A stretch of DNA of 64,000 nt, from NCBI GenBank assembly GCA_024707145.1, contig JANQAI010000011.1, positions 248,001 to 312,000 on the forward strand. The letters are read 5' to 3'. Position numbers and translations under genes: made by a program. The notes under the pieces were generated by a model. It was not told where the DNA came from, ran no database searches, and saw nothing but the letters and a program-made list of their open reading frames with translations. Origin of the DNA: Magnetospirillum sp. (GTDB lineage: Bacteria > Pseudomonadota > Alphaproteobacteria > Rhodospirillales > Magnetospirillaceae). Below, piece by piece: positions 56,019-64,000 of the stretch (positions are counted from its first letter, which is position 1; the number at the start of each line of letters is the position of its first letter).

Positions 56019-56097
56019 ACACGGATGGACACGGATGAACACGGATGGGGTCTGAGGATGAATATCCTCGTCCATCCGTGTCCATCCGTGTCATCCA
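56019..56097. repeat. ACACGGATG direct and inverted repeats forming a long hairpin
   Basis: ACACGGATG occurs three times with a 10-bp period (56019, 56029, 56039) and its complement CATCCGTGT twice (56073, 56083). The centre is GAGGAT-GAAT-ATCCTC (56054-56069). Together they fold into a long hairpin between hypF and hypB. Confidence 0.85.
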
Positions 56098-56132
56098 CCA
56101 AAATCGGGTGGCGCGCGCAGTACAACCCACCA

Positions 56133-57065
56133 TCAAAGGCTCTCCCGCGCCGCCTTCAGCTTGGCTTCCAGCGCCTTGATCCGCTCGGTGACAGCGCGTT
56201 TGCGGCCCTCGGCGATCCAGGACAGCCAGTCCTCCATGCCCTCGCCCGAGCGCGCCGACAGCTTCAGCACCGCGATGTCGGGATTGACCTTGCGGGCGTT
56301 GGCGATGCAGGCCTCGACGTCGAAATCCAGGTGCGGCAGCAGGTCCACCTTGTTCAGGATCATCAGGCCGGCGGCAGCGAACATGTCGGGGTATTTCAGC
56401 GGCTTGTCCTCGCCCTCGGTGACCGAGAGGATGGCGACCTTGGCCGCCTCGCCCAGGTCGAAGGCGGCGGGGCAGACCAGGTTGCCCACGTTTTCGATGA
56501 ACAGCACAGAATCGTCGGCCAGCGCCAGCCGCTCGCACGCCTTGGCCACCATGTCGGCGTCCAGGTGGCAGCCCTTGCCGGTGTTGACTTGAACGGCCGG
56601 CGCTCCCGTCGCGCGGATGCGGTCGGCATCGTTGCTGGTCTGCTGGTCGCCCTCGATGACCGCCACGGGGAGGCGGCCGGCCAGCGCCTCGATGGTCTTG
56701 CACAGCAGGGTGGTCTTGCCCGAGCCGGGGCTGGAGACGAGATTCAGCGCGAAGACCCCCTTGTCGGCCAGCATGGCGCGGTTGCGCGCGGCCAGGGAGT
56801 CGTTCTTGCCCAGGATGTCCTGCTCGATCTGGATGATGCGGGCCTGGCTCATGCCCGGCACGTGGACGCCGGCGATGCCGGTGCCGTAGTGCAGGTCGTG
56901 CCCGTGGTCGTGATCATGATCATGGGAATGCCCGTGATCGTGGTCGTGGTGATGATGGTGGCCGTGCCCATGGCCGTGCCCATGGTCGTGCTCGTGTTCA
57001 TGATCATGGGAATGGGAGTGGGAGTGTTCCAGCTTGGACTCGCCGCAGCCGCAGACCGTGCACAT
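56133..57065 (-). CDS. hypB: Hydrogenase nickel-insertion GTPase HypB
   Basis: A 310-residue protein. It starts with the high-affinity nickel motif MCTVCGCGE, then a long His/Asp/Gly tract (about 15-60, over twenty His) that can store nickel, then the GTPase: P-loop SSPGSGKTT, switch [15 protein letters not shown], metal site [29 protein letters not shown] and NKVDLLPH. It hands Ni to HypA for insertion into the large subunit. Its ATG overlaps the hypA stop. Confidence 0.96.
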   Translation of the reverse strand: MCTVCGCGESKLEHSHSHSHDHEHEHDHGHGHGHGHHHHHDHDHGHSHDHDHDHGHDLHYGTGIAGVHVPGMSQARIIQIEQDILGKNDSLAARNRAMLADKGVFALNLVSSPGSGKTTLLCKTIEALAGRLPVAVIEGDQQTSNDADRIRATGAPAVQVNTGKGCHLDADMVAKACERLALADDSVLFIENVGNLVCPAAFDLGEAAKVAILSVTEGEDKPLKYPDMFAAAGLMILNKVDLLPHLDFDVEACIANARKVNPDIAVLKLSARSGEGMEDWLSWIAEGRKRAVTERIKALEAKLKAARESL

Positions 57066-57409
57066 CACTCCACCTCCAATTCCTTGATCCGCATCTCGTC
57101 GCCGGCGGTGATCCGCAGGCCGAAGCCGCCGCATTCGGGGCAGGGGTCGAAGCGGTTCGCCACCGCCACCTGCTTGCCGCAGCTCAGGCAGAAGCCCTGG
57201 CCGGGCACCCGCACGATCTCCAGCCTGGCCTCGGCGGCCACCGGCGATCCCTTGGCGATGGCGTCGAAGCAGAACAGCATGGAGTCCGGGTCCACATTGG
57301 ACATTTCGCCGATTTCCAACCACACCGTCTTGACCTTGGCGAAGCCGTAGGCGGCGGCCTGTTCCTCCAGGATGCGCACCACGCCCTCGGTCAGGCTCAT
57401 CTCATGCAT
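57065..57409 (-). CDS. hypA: Hydrogenase nickel metallochaperone HypA
   Basis: A 114-residue Hyp[21 protein letters not shown] gives the N-terminal nickel ligand His2; two CxxC pairs (FCLSCGKQ and PCPECGG) bind zinc. It delivers nickel with HypB. The ATG at 57409 is the one before MHE; overlaps hypB by a base. Confidence 0.96.
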   Translation of the reverse strand: MHEMSLTEGVVRILEEQAAAYGFAKVKTVWLEIGEMSNVDPDSMLFCFDAIAKGSPVAAEARLEIVRVPGQGFCLSCGKQVAVANRFDPCPECGGFGLRITAGDEMRIKELEVE

Positions 57410-57414
57410 ACAGT

Positions 57415-58572
57415 CTACTCCACCTGCACCGCGCAGGCGACACAGGGGTCCAATGCGCTTGCCAGCAATTGGGCCCGCCGGGCCAGGTCCGGGGTGGCGG
57501 CCACGCCGCGCAGGCCGCGTGCCAGCGGTCCCTCGGGGTGGAAGTTCCACTCGGTAGGGGCCAGGATCTGGTAGCGCCTCACCCGTCCGCCTTCCAGTTC
57601 CACCCGGTGGACCAGCAGGCCGCGGGCGGCCTCCACCAATCCCAAGCCGGCGCCGTCCACCAGGCACCAGGCCGGCGCCTGCTCACCGCCCAAATCCTGC
57701 ACGAGTTCGTCCATTTCCTGCAAGGAGGATGCGACTTCCATCACCCGCGCGGCCATGCGGGCGAAGAGGCCGGGGCCATGGGCGCCCATCAGCCCGGCCA
57801 CCACCGGATGCCAACTCAGGCGGGCCAGCGGGCCGGTCTCGTACACCCGGCCGGCATAGTCGGGGCGGGCCACATAGGTGCCCTCGCGGTCGGTGGCCAG
57901 CCGCACCGGCAGGTCGGCCGGCCCCTGTTCGGGCATGGGCAGGAAGGGGCCGCGGCCGAAGCCGGCCAACTCGGCGGCGGAAATCTCCGCCAGCAGGCGG
58001 GCGGGCGGTTGGGACGCCCGGGCGATCCAGGCGCGGAAGGCGTCCAGGTCGGCGGCCAACTTATCGATGGGGGCGCCCAGCAGTTCGGTCAGGGCGGCGC
58101 GCAGGATGGCGATGGTGGCGGTCAGCTTGGCGGTATCGGGCGCCAGCGCGCCACCGCCGGGACGGTTCCAGTCGCCGGCGGGATAGAGTGCCGGCCGGAT
58201 GGCCACCTGCGCCGCCCTGATGCAGCGGGCGGCGGCCAGGTCGGGCTCGGCGCCCAGCAGGGCTGGCCAGTCCCGCGCCAGTCCCAGGCCATGTTCGGCC
58301 ACGATCTCGGTCAGCAGCAGCAATTGCCGGGCCGGCGCCTGCGCCGCCGAGGGCGGCAGGCCCGAGGCCTGTTCCATGGCGGCCAGGCCGGCCAGCACCT
58401 GGGCGGTGCCGCACAGGGCGAAGACGGTGGGAAGCAGGCCGGTCACCTCGTCCGGGCGGCGGCCGGCGAACAGGCGCGACGCCTGCACCAGCCGGGTCGA
58501 ACGCACGGCCACGTCGGCGACGACGCCGTCGCGCAGGCGCAAGCTGACGTCCAGGCGGGCCTCGGGGAACAT
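57415..58572 (-). CDS. hupK: Hydrogenase assembly protein HupK/HoxV-like
   Basis: A 385-residue protein related to the hydrogenase large subunit but lacking its N-terminal CxxC; it keeps the C-terminal DPCVACAVQVE. This is the HupK/HoxV pattern, thought to be a scaffold on which the Fe(CN)2CO unit is handled before transfer to the large subunit. MFPEARLDVSLRLRDGVVAD is the start, at ATG 58572 overlapping the hupF stop. Sequence is Ala/Gly/Arg-rich and less conserved than its neighbours. Confidence 0.85.
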   Translation of the reverse strand: MFPEARLDVSLRLRDGVVADVAVRSTRLVQASRLFAGRRPDEVTGLLPTVFALCGTAQVLAGLAAMEQASGLPPSAAQAPARQLLLLTEIVAEHGLGLARDWPALLGAEPDLAAARCIRAAQVAIRPALYPAGDWNRPGGGALAPDTAKLTATIAILRAALTELLGAPIDKLAADLDAFRAWIARASQPPARLLAEISAAELAGFGRGPFLPMPEQGPADLPVRLATDREGTYVARPDYAGRVYETGPLARLSWHPVVAGLMGAHGPGLFARMAARVMEVASSLQEMDELVQDLGGEQAPAWCLVDGAGLGLVEAARGLLVHRVELEGGRVRRYQILAPTEWNFHPEGPLARGLRGVAATPDLARRAQLLASALDPCVACAVQVE

Positions 58573-58805
58573 CAGGCTTGGCCGTCGGCCAGGACCTGGG
58601 TGAGGTAGGCCAGGGCGTCCAGCGCAGCCTCTTCCGGCACCTTCTCGGCGGCGAAGCTGCCGCCGGCGCCCAGGAGGACGTAGTCGCCCACCGCCACGTC
58701 CTCGGTCATCAGCATCAGGCTGGTCTGGCGCCGGGCACCGAAGGCCTCCACCGTGGCGACGGCGCCGTCGATGGCGACGATGCGGGAGGGAACGGCCATG
58801 CACAT
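58572..58805 (-). CDS. hupF: HypC-family hydrogenase chaperone HupF
   Basis: A 77-residue second HypC-like protein, starting MCMAVPSRIVAIDGAVATVE with the essential Cys2. In aerobic hydrogenase loci the hupF copy, next to the peptidase and hupK, protects and delivers the iron unit under oxygen. It starts four bases after the peptidase stop and overlaps hupK. Confidence 0.93.
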   Translation of the reverse strand: MCMAVPSRIVAIDGAVATVEAFGARRQTSLMLMTEDVAVGDYVLLGAGGSFAAEKVPEEAALDALAYLTQVLADGQA

Positions 58806-58809
58806 GGCG

Positions 58810-59295
58810 TCAGGCCGCCTTCCTGGCCAGATGGACGCCGACGGCGGCCAGTTCGGCCACCAGGGTCTCTATCATCCTGGGCAGCACGGCGGCCACGGTG
58901 GGGGTCAGCTCCATGGCGGTGTCGAAGGATTCCGGCTGCACGCCCACCAGCACCACCTTCTTGGGATAGAAGCCGTGGAAGCTGCATGCCGCCAGCACGT
59001 CGGACAGGCCGACCTGATGGGGGGAAATCTTGGTCTTGAACCAGGCGTCGATCTCCCCGTCGGCCAGCCGGGTGATGGCGCCCGGCGCCCGGCCCTGCTT
59101 GCGCACGCAGTCGGCGATCAGCAGCAGGTCGGCATCGGCGATGCGGTCCAGACAGTCCATGCCGGCGGTGCCGCCGTCGATGACCTCGACCTCGTCGGGG
59201 ATGGCGTACTGGCTGGCCAAGGCTTCCACCGCGTGGACGCCCACGCCCTCATCCGACATCAGGACGTTGCCGACCCCCAGAACCACCACACGCAT
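58810..59295 (-). CDS. hybD: Hydrogenase maturation endopeptidase HybD/HupD
   Basis: A 161-residue peptidase: VVVLGVGNVLMSDEGVGVHA (metal-binding Glu/Asp), VEVIDGGTAGMDCLDRIADA and SPHQVGLSDVLAAC with the His ligand. It binds nickel in the pre-large subunit and removes its C-terminal extension, the last maturation step. It lies directly downstream of hybC, separated by a repeat element. Confidence 0.94.
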   Translation of the reverse strand: MRVVVLGVGNVLMSDEGVGVHAVEALASQYAIPDEVEVIDGGTAGMDCLDRIADADLLLIADCVRKQGRAPGAITRLADGEIDAWFKTKISPHQVGLSDVLAACSFHGFYPKKVVLVGVQPESFDTAMELTPTVAAVLPRMIETLVAELAAVGVHLARKAA

Positions 59296-59319
59296 GAACT
59301 TACTCCCGAAATCAAAAAG

Positions 59320-59454
59320 ACCCTCTCCCGCAGGCGGGAGAGGGAGGGACCCGCGAAGCGGGAGGGTGAGGAGCCAGGAACTCCCGAGTCCTTGGCTCCC
59401 TCACCCGGCGCTTCGCGCCACCCTCTCCCATGGAATGGGAGAGGGAAACAGCGC
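59320..59454. repeat. Complex inverted repeat between hybC and hybD
   Basis: CCCTCTCCC (59321) pairs with GGGAGAGGG (59336 and 59446), CCGCGAAGCGGG and GGCGCTTCGCGCC form inner stems, and GTGAGGAGCCA pairs with TGGCTCCCTCAC. A different family from the CCCCCACCCC elements. It could stabilise or attenuate the mRNA after hybC. Confidence 0.8.
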
Positions 59455-59466
59455 CACCTTATACCA

Positions 59467-61173
59467 TCACAGCGCCTTCACCTGCACGACCTCGCGGCTA
59501 TCCTCGTCGTGCACGTGCACGGCGCAGGCCAGGCAGGGGTCGAAGGAGTGGACGGTGCGCAGCACCTCCAGCGGCTGTTCCGCGTTGGCGATGGGGTTGT
59601 CCATCAGCGACGCCTCGTACGGGCCGATGGCGTCGTTCTCGTCGCGCGGGCCGGCGTTCCAGGTGGACGGCACCACGCACTGGTAGTTGGCGATCTTGCC
59701 GTCCCGGATGACGGTCCAGTGCGACAGCAGGCCGCGCGGCGCCTCGTGCATGCCGAAGCCCATGACCTCGCCCTTGGGGAAGACCGGCTTGTTGAAGGTG
59801 GTGGTGTCGCCCTTGCCGATGTTCTCGATCAGCATGGACCAGTTCTGTGCCAGCACCTCGGTCATCACGCCGGCGCGGATGGCCCGCGCCGCATGGCGGC
59901 CGATGGTGGAGTGCAGGATGTCCGGACCGACCTTCGAGCCCACCAGCGAGGACACCGTGTCCAGCGCCTTGGTGGCATAGGTGACGGTGGGCTGGTGGCC
60001 GGCGGCCAGGCCGCACAGCACGTTGGCCAGCGGGCCGACCTGGGCGCGCTTGCCGTAGAAGGTCGGGGCCTTCAGCCAGGAATACTTACCCTCGTCCTGG
60101 AAGTCGGTGTACTTGGGCTTGGTCTCGCCCTTGTAGGGATGCAGCGGGCCTGGCTTGGAATATTCGTACCAGGCGTGCTTGACCGATTCTTCGACGCCGT
60201 CGCGCAGGTACTGGTCGCCGAACTGGGTGAACGGCTTGTACTTGGACAGGTCGCCGTCGGGGACGTGGCCGCCGGGCACCATGAACTGGGTGCCCTTGGA
60301 ATCGGTGGGGAAGTCCGGGGTCGAGATGTAGTTGGTGATGCCCTTGCCGTACTTGGTCCAGTCCACATAGAAGGCGCCCACCGCGCACACGTCCGGCAGG
60401 TAGACCTTGCGGACGAACTCGGACAGGGCGTCGATGTGCTCCTTGATCGCCAGCAGGCGCTCGATGGTCAGGTTGGACTGGCTGTTGGTGTCGATGGGGT
60501 TGGCGACGCCGCCGACGGCCAGATTCTGGATGTGCGGCGACTTCGAGCCCAGGATGGTGACGATCTTGCTGCAATGGCGCTGGGCTTCCAGGGCCTGCAG
60601 GTAGTGGGCGACCGCCAGCAGGTTGACCTCGGGCGGCAGCTTCATGGCCGGGTGGCCCCAATAGCCGTTGGCGAACGGGCCGAGCTGGCCCGAGCCCACG
60701 AAGGTCTTCAGCTTTTCCTGGGTCTGGGCCATCACCTGCTTGGAGTTCATGCCCCAGTCGGACAGGGACTCGGCAAGCGAGGCGGCCTTGGCCGGATCGG
60801 CCTTGAGCGCCGAGACCACGTCCACCCAGTCCAGCGCCGACAGGTGGTAGAAGTGGACGATGTGGTCGTGGAGCGCGTGGGCCGAGGCGATCATGTTGCG
60901 GATGAACTGGGCGTTCACCGGCACTTCCAGGCCAAGGGCGTTCTCCACCGCGCGCACCGAGGTGATGGCGTGCACCGTGGTGCACACGCCGCAGATGCGC
61001 TGGGTGATGGCCCAGGCATCGCGCGGGTCGCGGCCGAGCAGGATCAGCTCGACGCCGCGCCACATCTGGCCGGAAGACCACGCCTTGGACACCTTGCCGT
61101 TATCGACCTCGACGTCGATGCGCAGATGGCCCTCGATCCGGGTGATGGGGTCGATGGTAATACGCTGGGACAC
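59467..61173 (-). CDS. hybC: [NiFe] hydrogenase large subunit
   Basis: A 568-residue catalytic subunit. The proximal nickel ligands are in RICGVCTTVHA (C61, C64), the distal pair in DPCLACAVH near the C-terminus. The 15 residues after AVH (VHDEDSREVVQVKAL) are the extension cut by HybD. It splits H2 at the Ni-Fe(CN)2CO site in the periplasm together with the small subunit. Gene order O-A-B-C-D and the HybA/HybB partners make it Hyb-type. It starts 12 bp after hybB ends. Confidence 0.97.
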   Translation of the reverse strand: MSQRITIDPITRIEGHLRIDVEVDNGKVSKAWSSGQMWRGVELILLGRDPRDAWAITQRICGVCTTVHAITSVRAVENALGLEVPVNAQFIRNMIASAHALHDHIVHFYHLSALDWVDVVSALKADPAKAASLAESLSDWGMNSKQVMAQTQEKLKTFVGSGQLGPFANGYWGHPAMKLPPEVNLLAVAHYLQALEAQRHCSKIVTILGSKSPHIQNLAVGGVANPIDTNSQSNLTIERLLAIKEHIDALSEFVRKVYLPDVCAVGAFYVDWTKYGKGITNYISTPDFPTDSKGTQFMVPGGHVPDGDLSKYKPFTQFGDQYLRDGVEESVKHAWYEYSKPGPLHPYKGETKPKYTDFQDEGKYSWLKAPTFYGKRAQVGPLANVLCGLAAGHQPTVTYATKALDTVSSLVGSKVGPDILHSTIGRHAARAIRAGVMTEVLAQNWSMLIENIGKGDTTTFNKPVFPKGEVMGFGMHEAPRGLLSHWTVIRDGKIANYQCVVPSTWNAGPRDENDAIGPYEASLMDNPIANAEQPLEVLRTVHSFDPCLACAVHVHDEDSREVVQVKAL

Positions 61174-61185
61174 GGGCGTGGCTCC

Positions 61186-62374
61186 TTACTTTTCGTGCGC
61201 GGCGGCCAGGTCGGCCGGCGTGAGCTTGTGGGTGTAGAAGACCGGAAGCTTCCGGACGAAGACGATGTAGAGCAGCACTTCGGCGGCGATGATGCCGATG
61301 GTCACCATCAGCTCGGAAACCGAGGGGAAGTAGTGCCAGCCGGGACCGGTGTCGTAGGCCACCAGGAAGGCGTCCAGGCGATAGAGCGCGCCGCCCAGCA
61401 GCATGGCCACGGCGCCGACGAACAGCCCCTGGCGGTTGTGCCGGTTGGATCTCGCGCGAGAACAGCACGATGGGGGCGGCGAACAGCACGATCTCCAGCA
61501 GGAACATCAGCGAACGCAGGCCCGAGGTGAAGATGGCCCCGAACTCGCCGCGGATGGCGATGTCGGCGAAGCGCAGCACCAGGTAGACCACCATGAAGCC
61601 CTGGACGATGCGGGCGATCTTGGCCAGCTGCGGCATCTCGTGCTTGACCGAGCGCTTGAAGCCGGCCGACCCCAGCACCGCCTCGAACACCACGATGGAG
61701 AAGCCCATGCAGATGGCCGAGCACAGGAACAGGAGCGGCAGCAGCGGGGTCTGCCACAGCGGATGGATCTGGTAGCCCAGCACCACCAGCAGGGTGCCCA
61801 GCGAGCTCTGGTGCATGGTGGGCAGCAGGCAGCCCAGCGCGACGAAGACGAAGAGGAGCTTCTCCAGCTTCTTCCTGTGTGGGCGCAGGGCGGCGAACTT
61901 GGACACGATGGCCGGCGAGAATTCGATCCACAGCACCAGGATGTAGCTCATGACGCACAGCGCCACTTCGAACATCACCGAATTGGGTTGCATGTACTGG
62001 GGCGCCAGGATGTGCCAGGCGTTCCACCAGCGGCCCAGGTCGAAGACGATGGACACGCCGCCCAGGGTGTAGCCGAAGCACGAGGCCAGCAGGGCGGGGC
62101 GCACCAGCGGGTGGTATTCGCCCTTGTTGAGGATGTAGCACACCAGGGCCATGGCATAGCCGCCGCAGGCGAAGGCGGTGCCGATCACCACGTCGTAGGC
62201 GATCCAGATGCCCCAGGGGTAGCCGTTGTTCAGGTTGGTGACCGAGCCGAGGCCCAGCACCATCCGCTTGGCGAGCAGGAACGCCGCGATCAGCGCCAGG
62301 ATGGCGCAGACCACGGTGGTCTTGGAGACGAGGCTGCCGCCCAGCGCTTCATGTTCGTTGTGGAACTTGCCCAT
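61186..62374 (-). CDS. hybB: Hydrogenase membrane subunit HybB (NrfD family), frame broken
   Basis: Read across one shift this gives 395 residues with about ten helices: VVCAILALIAAFLLAKRMVL, NGYPWGIWIAYDVVIGTAFA, GRWWNAWHILAPQYMQPNSV, LGTLLVVLGYQIHPLWQTPL. The first frame fails after VLFSREI; the second resumes RHNRQGLFVGAVAMLLGG and runs to YTHKLTPADLAAAHEK. The break is at 61447-61451 (GGATC); removing one base gives 1188 bases. HybB passes electrons from HybA to the quinone pool. It starts seven bases after hybA ends. Confidence 0.9.
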
Positions 62375-62380
62375 GGCGGC

Positions 62381-63358
62381 CTACTCCTCCGGATGCTCGT
62401 CTTCGACGTGGGACGCCCGCTTGGCAGCCCACACCAGGCCCGCGAACACCACCGCCGGGGCGATCATGCCGCTGTACAGGGTGTGCTGGATGCCTTCCGA
62501 ATCGGACGGGTACGACTTGTCGCGAAGCGCGGGCATGCCCAGCTTCTCGAACGCCACGCCGGACATGAACTGGAACTGGGTGCCGCCCACTTCCTTCTCG
62601 CCGTAGACGTGGTCCACGTATTGGGCCGCGGCCCGCTCGTGGGTGTCGCCCGAACCCAGGGTGCGCCGCTCGAAGGTGGTCACCTGGCCGGGCTGGAGCG
62701 CGCGGCGCCGCGCGATCTCGTCCTTGATGGCGGTCATCGGGCCGAACACGGTGGCGCCGGTGGGGCAGACCTCGGCGCAGGCCGGGATCTTGCCTTCCGC
62801 CTGCCGGTGGCGGCACATCTCGCACTTCTTGATCTTCGGGGTCGGCGTGTCGTACTCGGCCTGGGGCACGCCGAACGGGCAGGACAGCACGCAGTAGCGG
62901 CAGCCGATGCAGATGTCCGGGTCATAGCCGACGATGCCGGTCCGGCCGTCCTTGGTCATGGCCGACACCGGGCAGACCGAGACGCAGCTGGGATCGACGC
63001 AGTGCATGCACGACTTCTTGACGAAGGCGAAGCCGTTCTCTTCGCGGTCCTTCACCTCGGCGGTGCCCGACGCGTAGAGCTTGATGACGTTGTACGTCTT
63101 CGGCCCGATGTCGATGGGCGTGTCCCACAGCTTGTCTTCGGTGTTGAAGTCGGCCGGCAGGTTGTTGGCTTCCTTGCAGCCCGCCACGCAGGCCTTGCAG
63201 CCGATGCACAGGGTGGAATCGTAAAGCAGGCCCACCGCGTTGGGCGGCATGGGCTTGTTCTCGCGGGCTTGCGTCGGAGCAGACGCCACCGCCGCTGTCG
63301 CCAGCGCGGCGCCGCTCCCTGCGGCCCCTTTCAGGAAATCTCGGCGCTTCAAAGCCAT
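62381..63358 (-). CDS. hybA: Hydrogenase 4Fe-4S electron-transfer subunit HybA
   Basis: A 325-residue protein. A Tat signal (MALKRRDFLKGAAGSGAALA) sends it to the periplasm. Four ferredoxin-type Cys clusters follow (CIGCKACVAGCKEA; CMHCVDPSCVSVCP; CIGCRYCVLSCPFG; CEMCRHRQAEGKIPACAEVC). A C-terminal helix (IAPAVVFAGLVWAAKRASHV) anchors it. It carries electrons from the small subunit to HybB. Confidence 0.96.
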   Translation of the reverse strand: MALKRRDFLKGAAGSGAALATAAVASAPTQARENKPMPPNAVGLLYDSTLCIGCKACVAGCKEANNLPADFNTEDKLWDTPIDIGPKTYNVIKLYASGTAEVKDREENGFAFVKKSCMHCVDPSCVSVCPVSAMTKDGRTGIVGYDPDICIGCRYCVLSCPFGVPQAEYDTPTPKIKKCEMCRHRQAEGKIPACAEVCPTGATVFGPMTAIKDEIARRRALQPGQVTTFERRTLGSGDTHERAAAQYVDHVYGEKEVGGTQFQFMSGVAFEKLGMPALRDKSYPSDSEGIQHTLYSGMIAPAVVFAGLVWAAKRASHVEDEHPEE

Positions 63359-63364
63359 GGCGGC

Positions 63365-64000
63365 TTACTCCTCGTCCGGTCCCTGGGGGCCTTCGCCGCT
63401 CTTGGGCTCGGACTTGCCCAGGTTGCCGGCCAGCTTCATGCCGGCGCCCACGGCCAGGCCGGCGACGCCGGCCACCAGGGCGGCGGCGCCCAGGGAAGCG
63501 CCCTCGCCCTTCTCCTCGACGATGCGCGGGTACGAGATCGGCGGGTTGGTCTTGAGATCGGCCAGGGCATGGATGGGCTTGGCGAAGCCGATGCCCTTCT
63601 CGGTGCAGCCGATGCAGGGATGGCCGGTGCCCACCGGCCATGCGCCGGGGCCGACGTCGTTGAACAGGATGGCGGGACAGTTGGCGTAGGTCTCGGGCCC
63701 CTTGCAGCCCAGCTTGTACAGGCAATAGCCCTTCTTGTGGCCGGGGTCGCCGAATTCCAGCGCGAAGCGGCCGGCGTCGAAATGGGCGCGGCGTTCGCAA
63801 TTGTCGTGGATCAGGCGGCCATAGGCGAACAGCGGACGGTTCTCGTGGTCCAGCGCCGGCAGCTTGCCGAAGGTCAGGAAATGGACCACGGTGGCCAGGA
63901 AGTTGTACGGGTTGGGCGGGCAGCCCGGGATGGTGACCACGTCCTTGCGGCCCAGGGCCTCGCCGACGCCGGTGGCGCCGGTGGGGTTGGGCGGGGTCGA
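63365..64000 (-). CDS. hybO: [NiFe] hydrogenase small subunit, 5' part outside window
   Basis: The C-terminal 211 residues of the small subunit. The visible ligands of the Fe-S chain are [53 protein letters not shown] and [16 protein letters not shown]-terminal helix ([20 protein letters not shown]) anchors the dimer in the membrane. The frame runs off the right edge. The Cys positions around the proximal cluster that separate O2-tolerant from standard enzymes lie just beyond the edge. Confidence 0.95.
   Translation of the reverse strand, partial: STPPNPTGATGVGEALGRKDVVTIPGCPPNPYNFLATVVHFLTFGKLPALDHENRPLFAYGRLIHDNCERRAHFDAGRFALEFGDPGHKKGYCLYKLGCKGPETYANCPAILFNDVGPGAWPVGTGHPCIGCTEKGIGFAKPIHALADLKTNPPISYPRIVEEKGEGASLGAAALVAGVAGLAVGAGMKLAGNLGKSEPKSGEGPQGPDEE

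Noticed and set aside
56885..57060. Simple repeat of CATGGTCGTG type, considered as a repeat or CRISPR-like array
   Set aside because: It encodes the His/Asp/Gly nickel-storage tract of HypB; there are no spacers.
58753..61530. Long plus-strand open frame (over 900 codons) opposite the hydrogenase genes
   Set aside because: It is antisense to hybC, hybD and hupF, whose products are unmistakable. The translation is Gly/His/Gln-rich with no domain, as expected from the complement of high-GC codons.

Overview
The window is high-GC bacterial chromosome, densely coded on both strands. Gene content points to an alphaproteobacterium of the Rhodospirillales, most like Magnetospirillum or a close relative. 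Support comes from an NDUFS4-type complex I accessory subunit, an aapJQMP/bzt-type amino-acid transporter, DUF1127, DUF2934 and YdcH-type small proteins, a NIT-domain and two other chemoreceptors with haemerythrin proteins, and an alphaproteobacterial hup/hyp hydrogenase locus. The genus is an inference; no magnetosome gene is present. No phage, insertion sequence, rRNA or CRISPR array was seen. One tRNA (Arg-TCT) was found.

Layout. 1-307: end-truncated NifX/NafY-like gene. 483-7061: five two-component genes (three NarL-type regulators, a MASE3-PAS histidine kinase, a multi-PAS hybrid kinase). 7405-8296: small proteins including a DUF2934 pair. 8314-10380: HAMP kinase and OmpR-type regulator, with a candidate three-hairpin small RNA in the leader. 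10682-14390: Ser/Gly-rich secreted protein, J-domain protein, M48 protease, NDUFS4, tRNA-Arg, membrane protein. 14999-19100: polar amino-acid ABC transporter. 19110-20273: DUF4157 protein with a C-terminal deaminase-like zinc motif. 20447-29298: housekeeping genes (hydrolase, DedA, purK/purE, degenerate GGDEF, YdcH proteins, phosphofructokinase, ubiX, propionyl-CoA synthetase). 29387-34590: NIT chemoreceptor, haemerythrin, haemerythrin-chemoreceptor fusion. 34701-40848: DUF1127, MocR regulator, chromate transporter, MFS, YdjC-type deacetylase, GT2. 40962-45695: small membrane protein, Rrf2 regulator, sulfate ABC transporter. 45736-64000: hydrogenase locus, all on the minus strand.

The hydrogenase locus reads hybO(partial)-hybA-hybB-hybC-hybD-hupF-hupK-hypA-hypB-hypF(short)-hypC-hypD-hypE-hypX, then a PilZ chemoreceptor, then hupR-hupT. 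It would make a Hyb-type membrane-linked [NiFe] hydrogenase, with its nickel and Fe(CN)2CO assembly factors, a HypX route to the CO ligand, and a two-component regulator pair.

A strong technical signal runs through the window. Seven genes (a NarL regulator, two kinases, purK, a GT2, cysA, hybB) are split by single-base frameshifts, and correcting each gives a whole, conserved protein whose length is a multiple of three. Five of the lesions turn AGCT into AG(C/G)CT; three others remove one base from a run of G or C. This looks more like systematic sequencing error than gene decay, so I annotate these genes across the shift.
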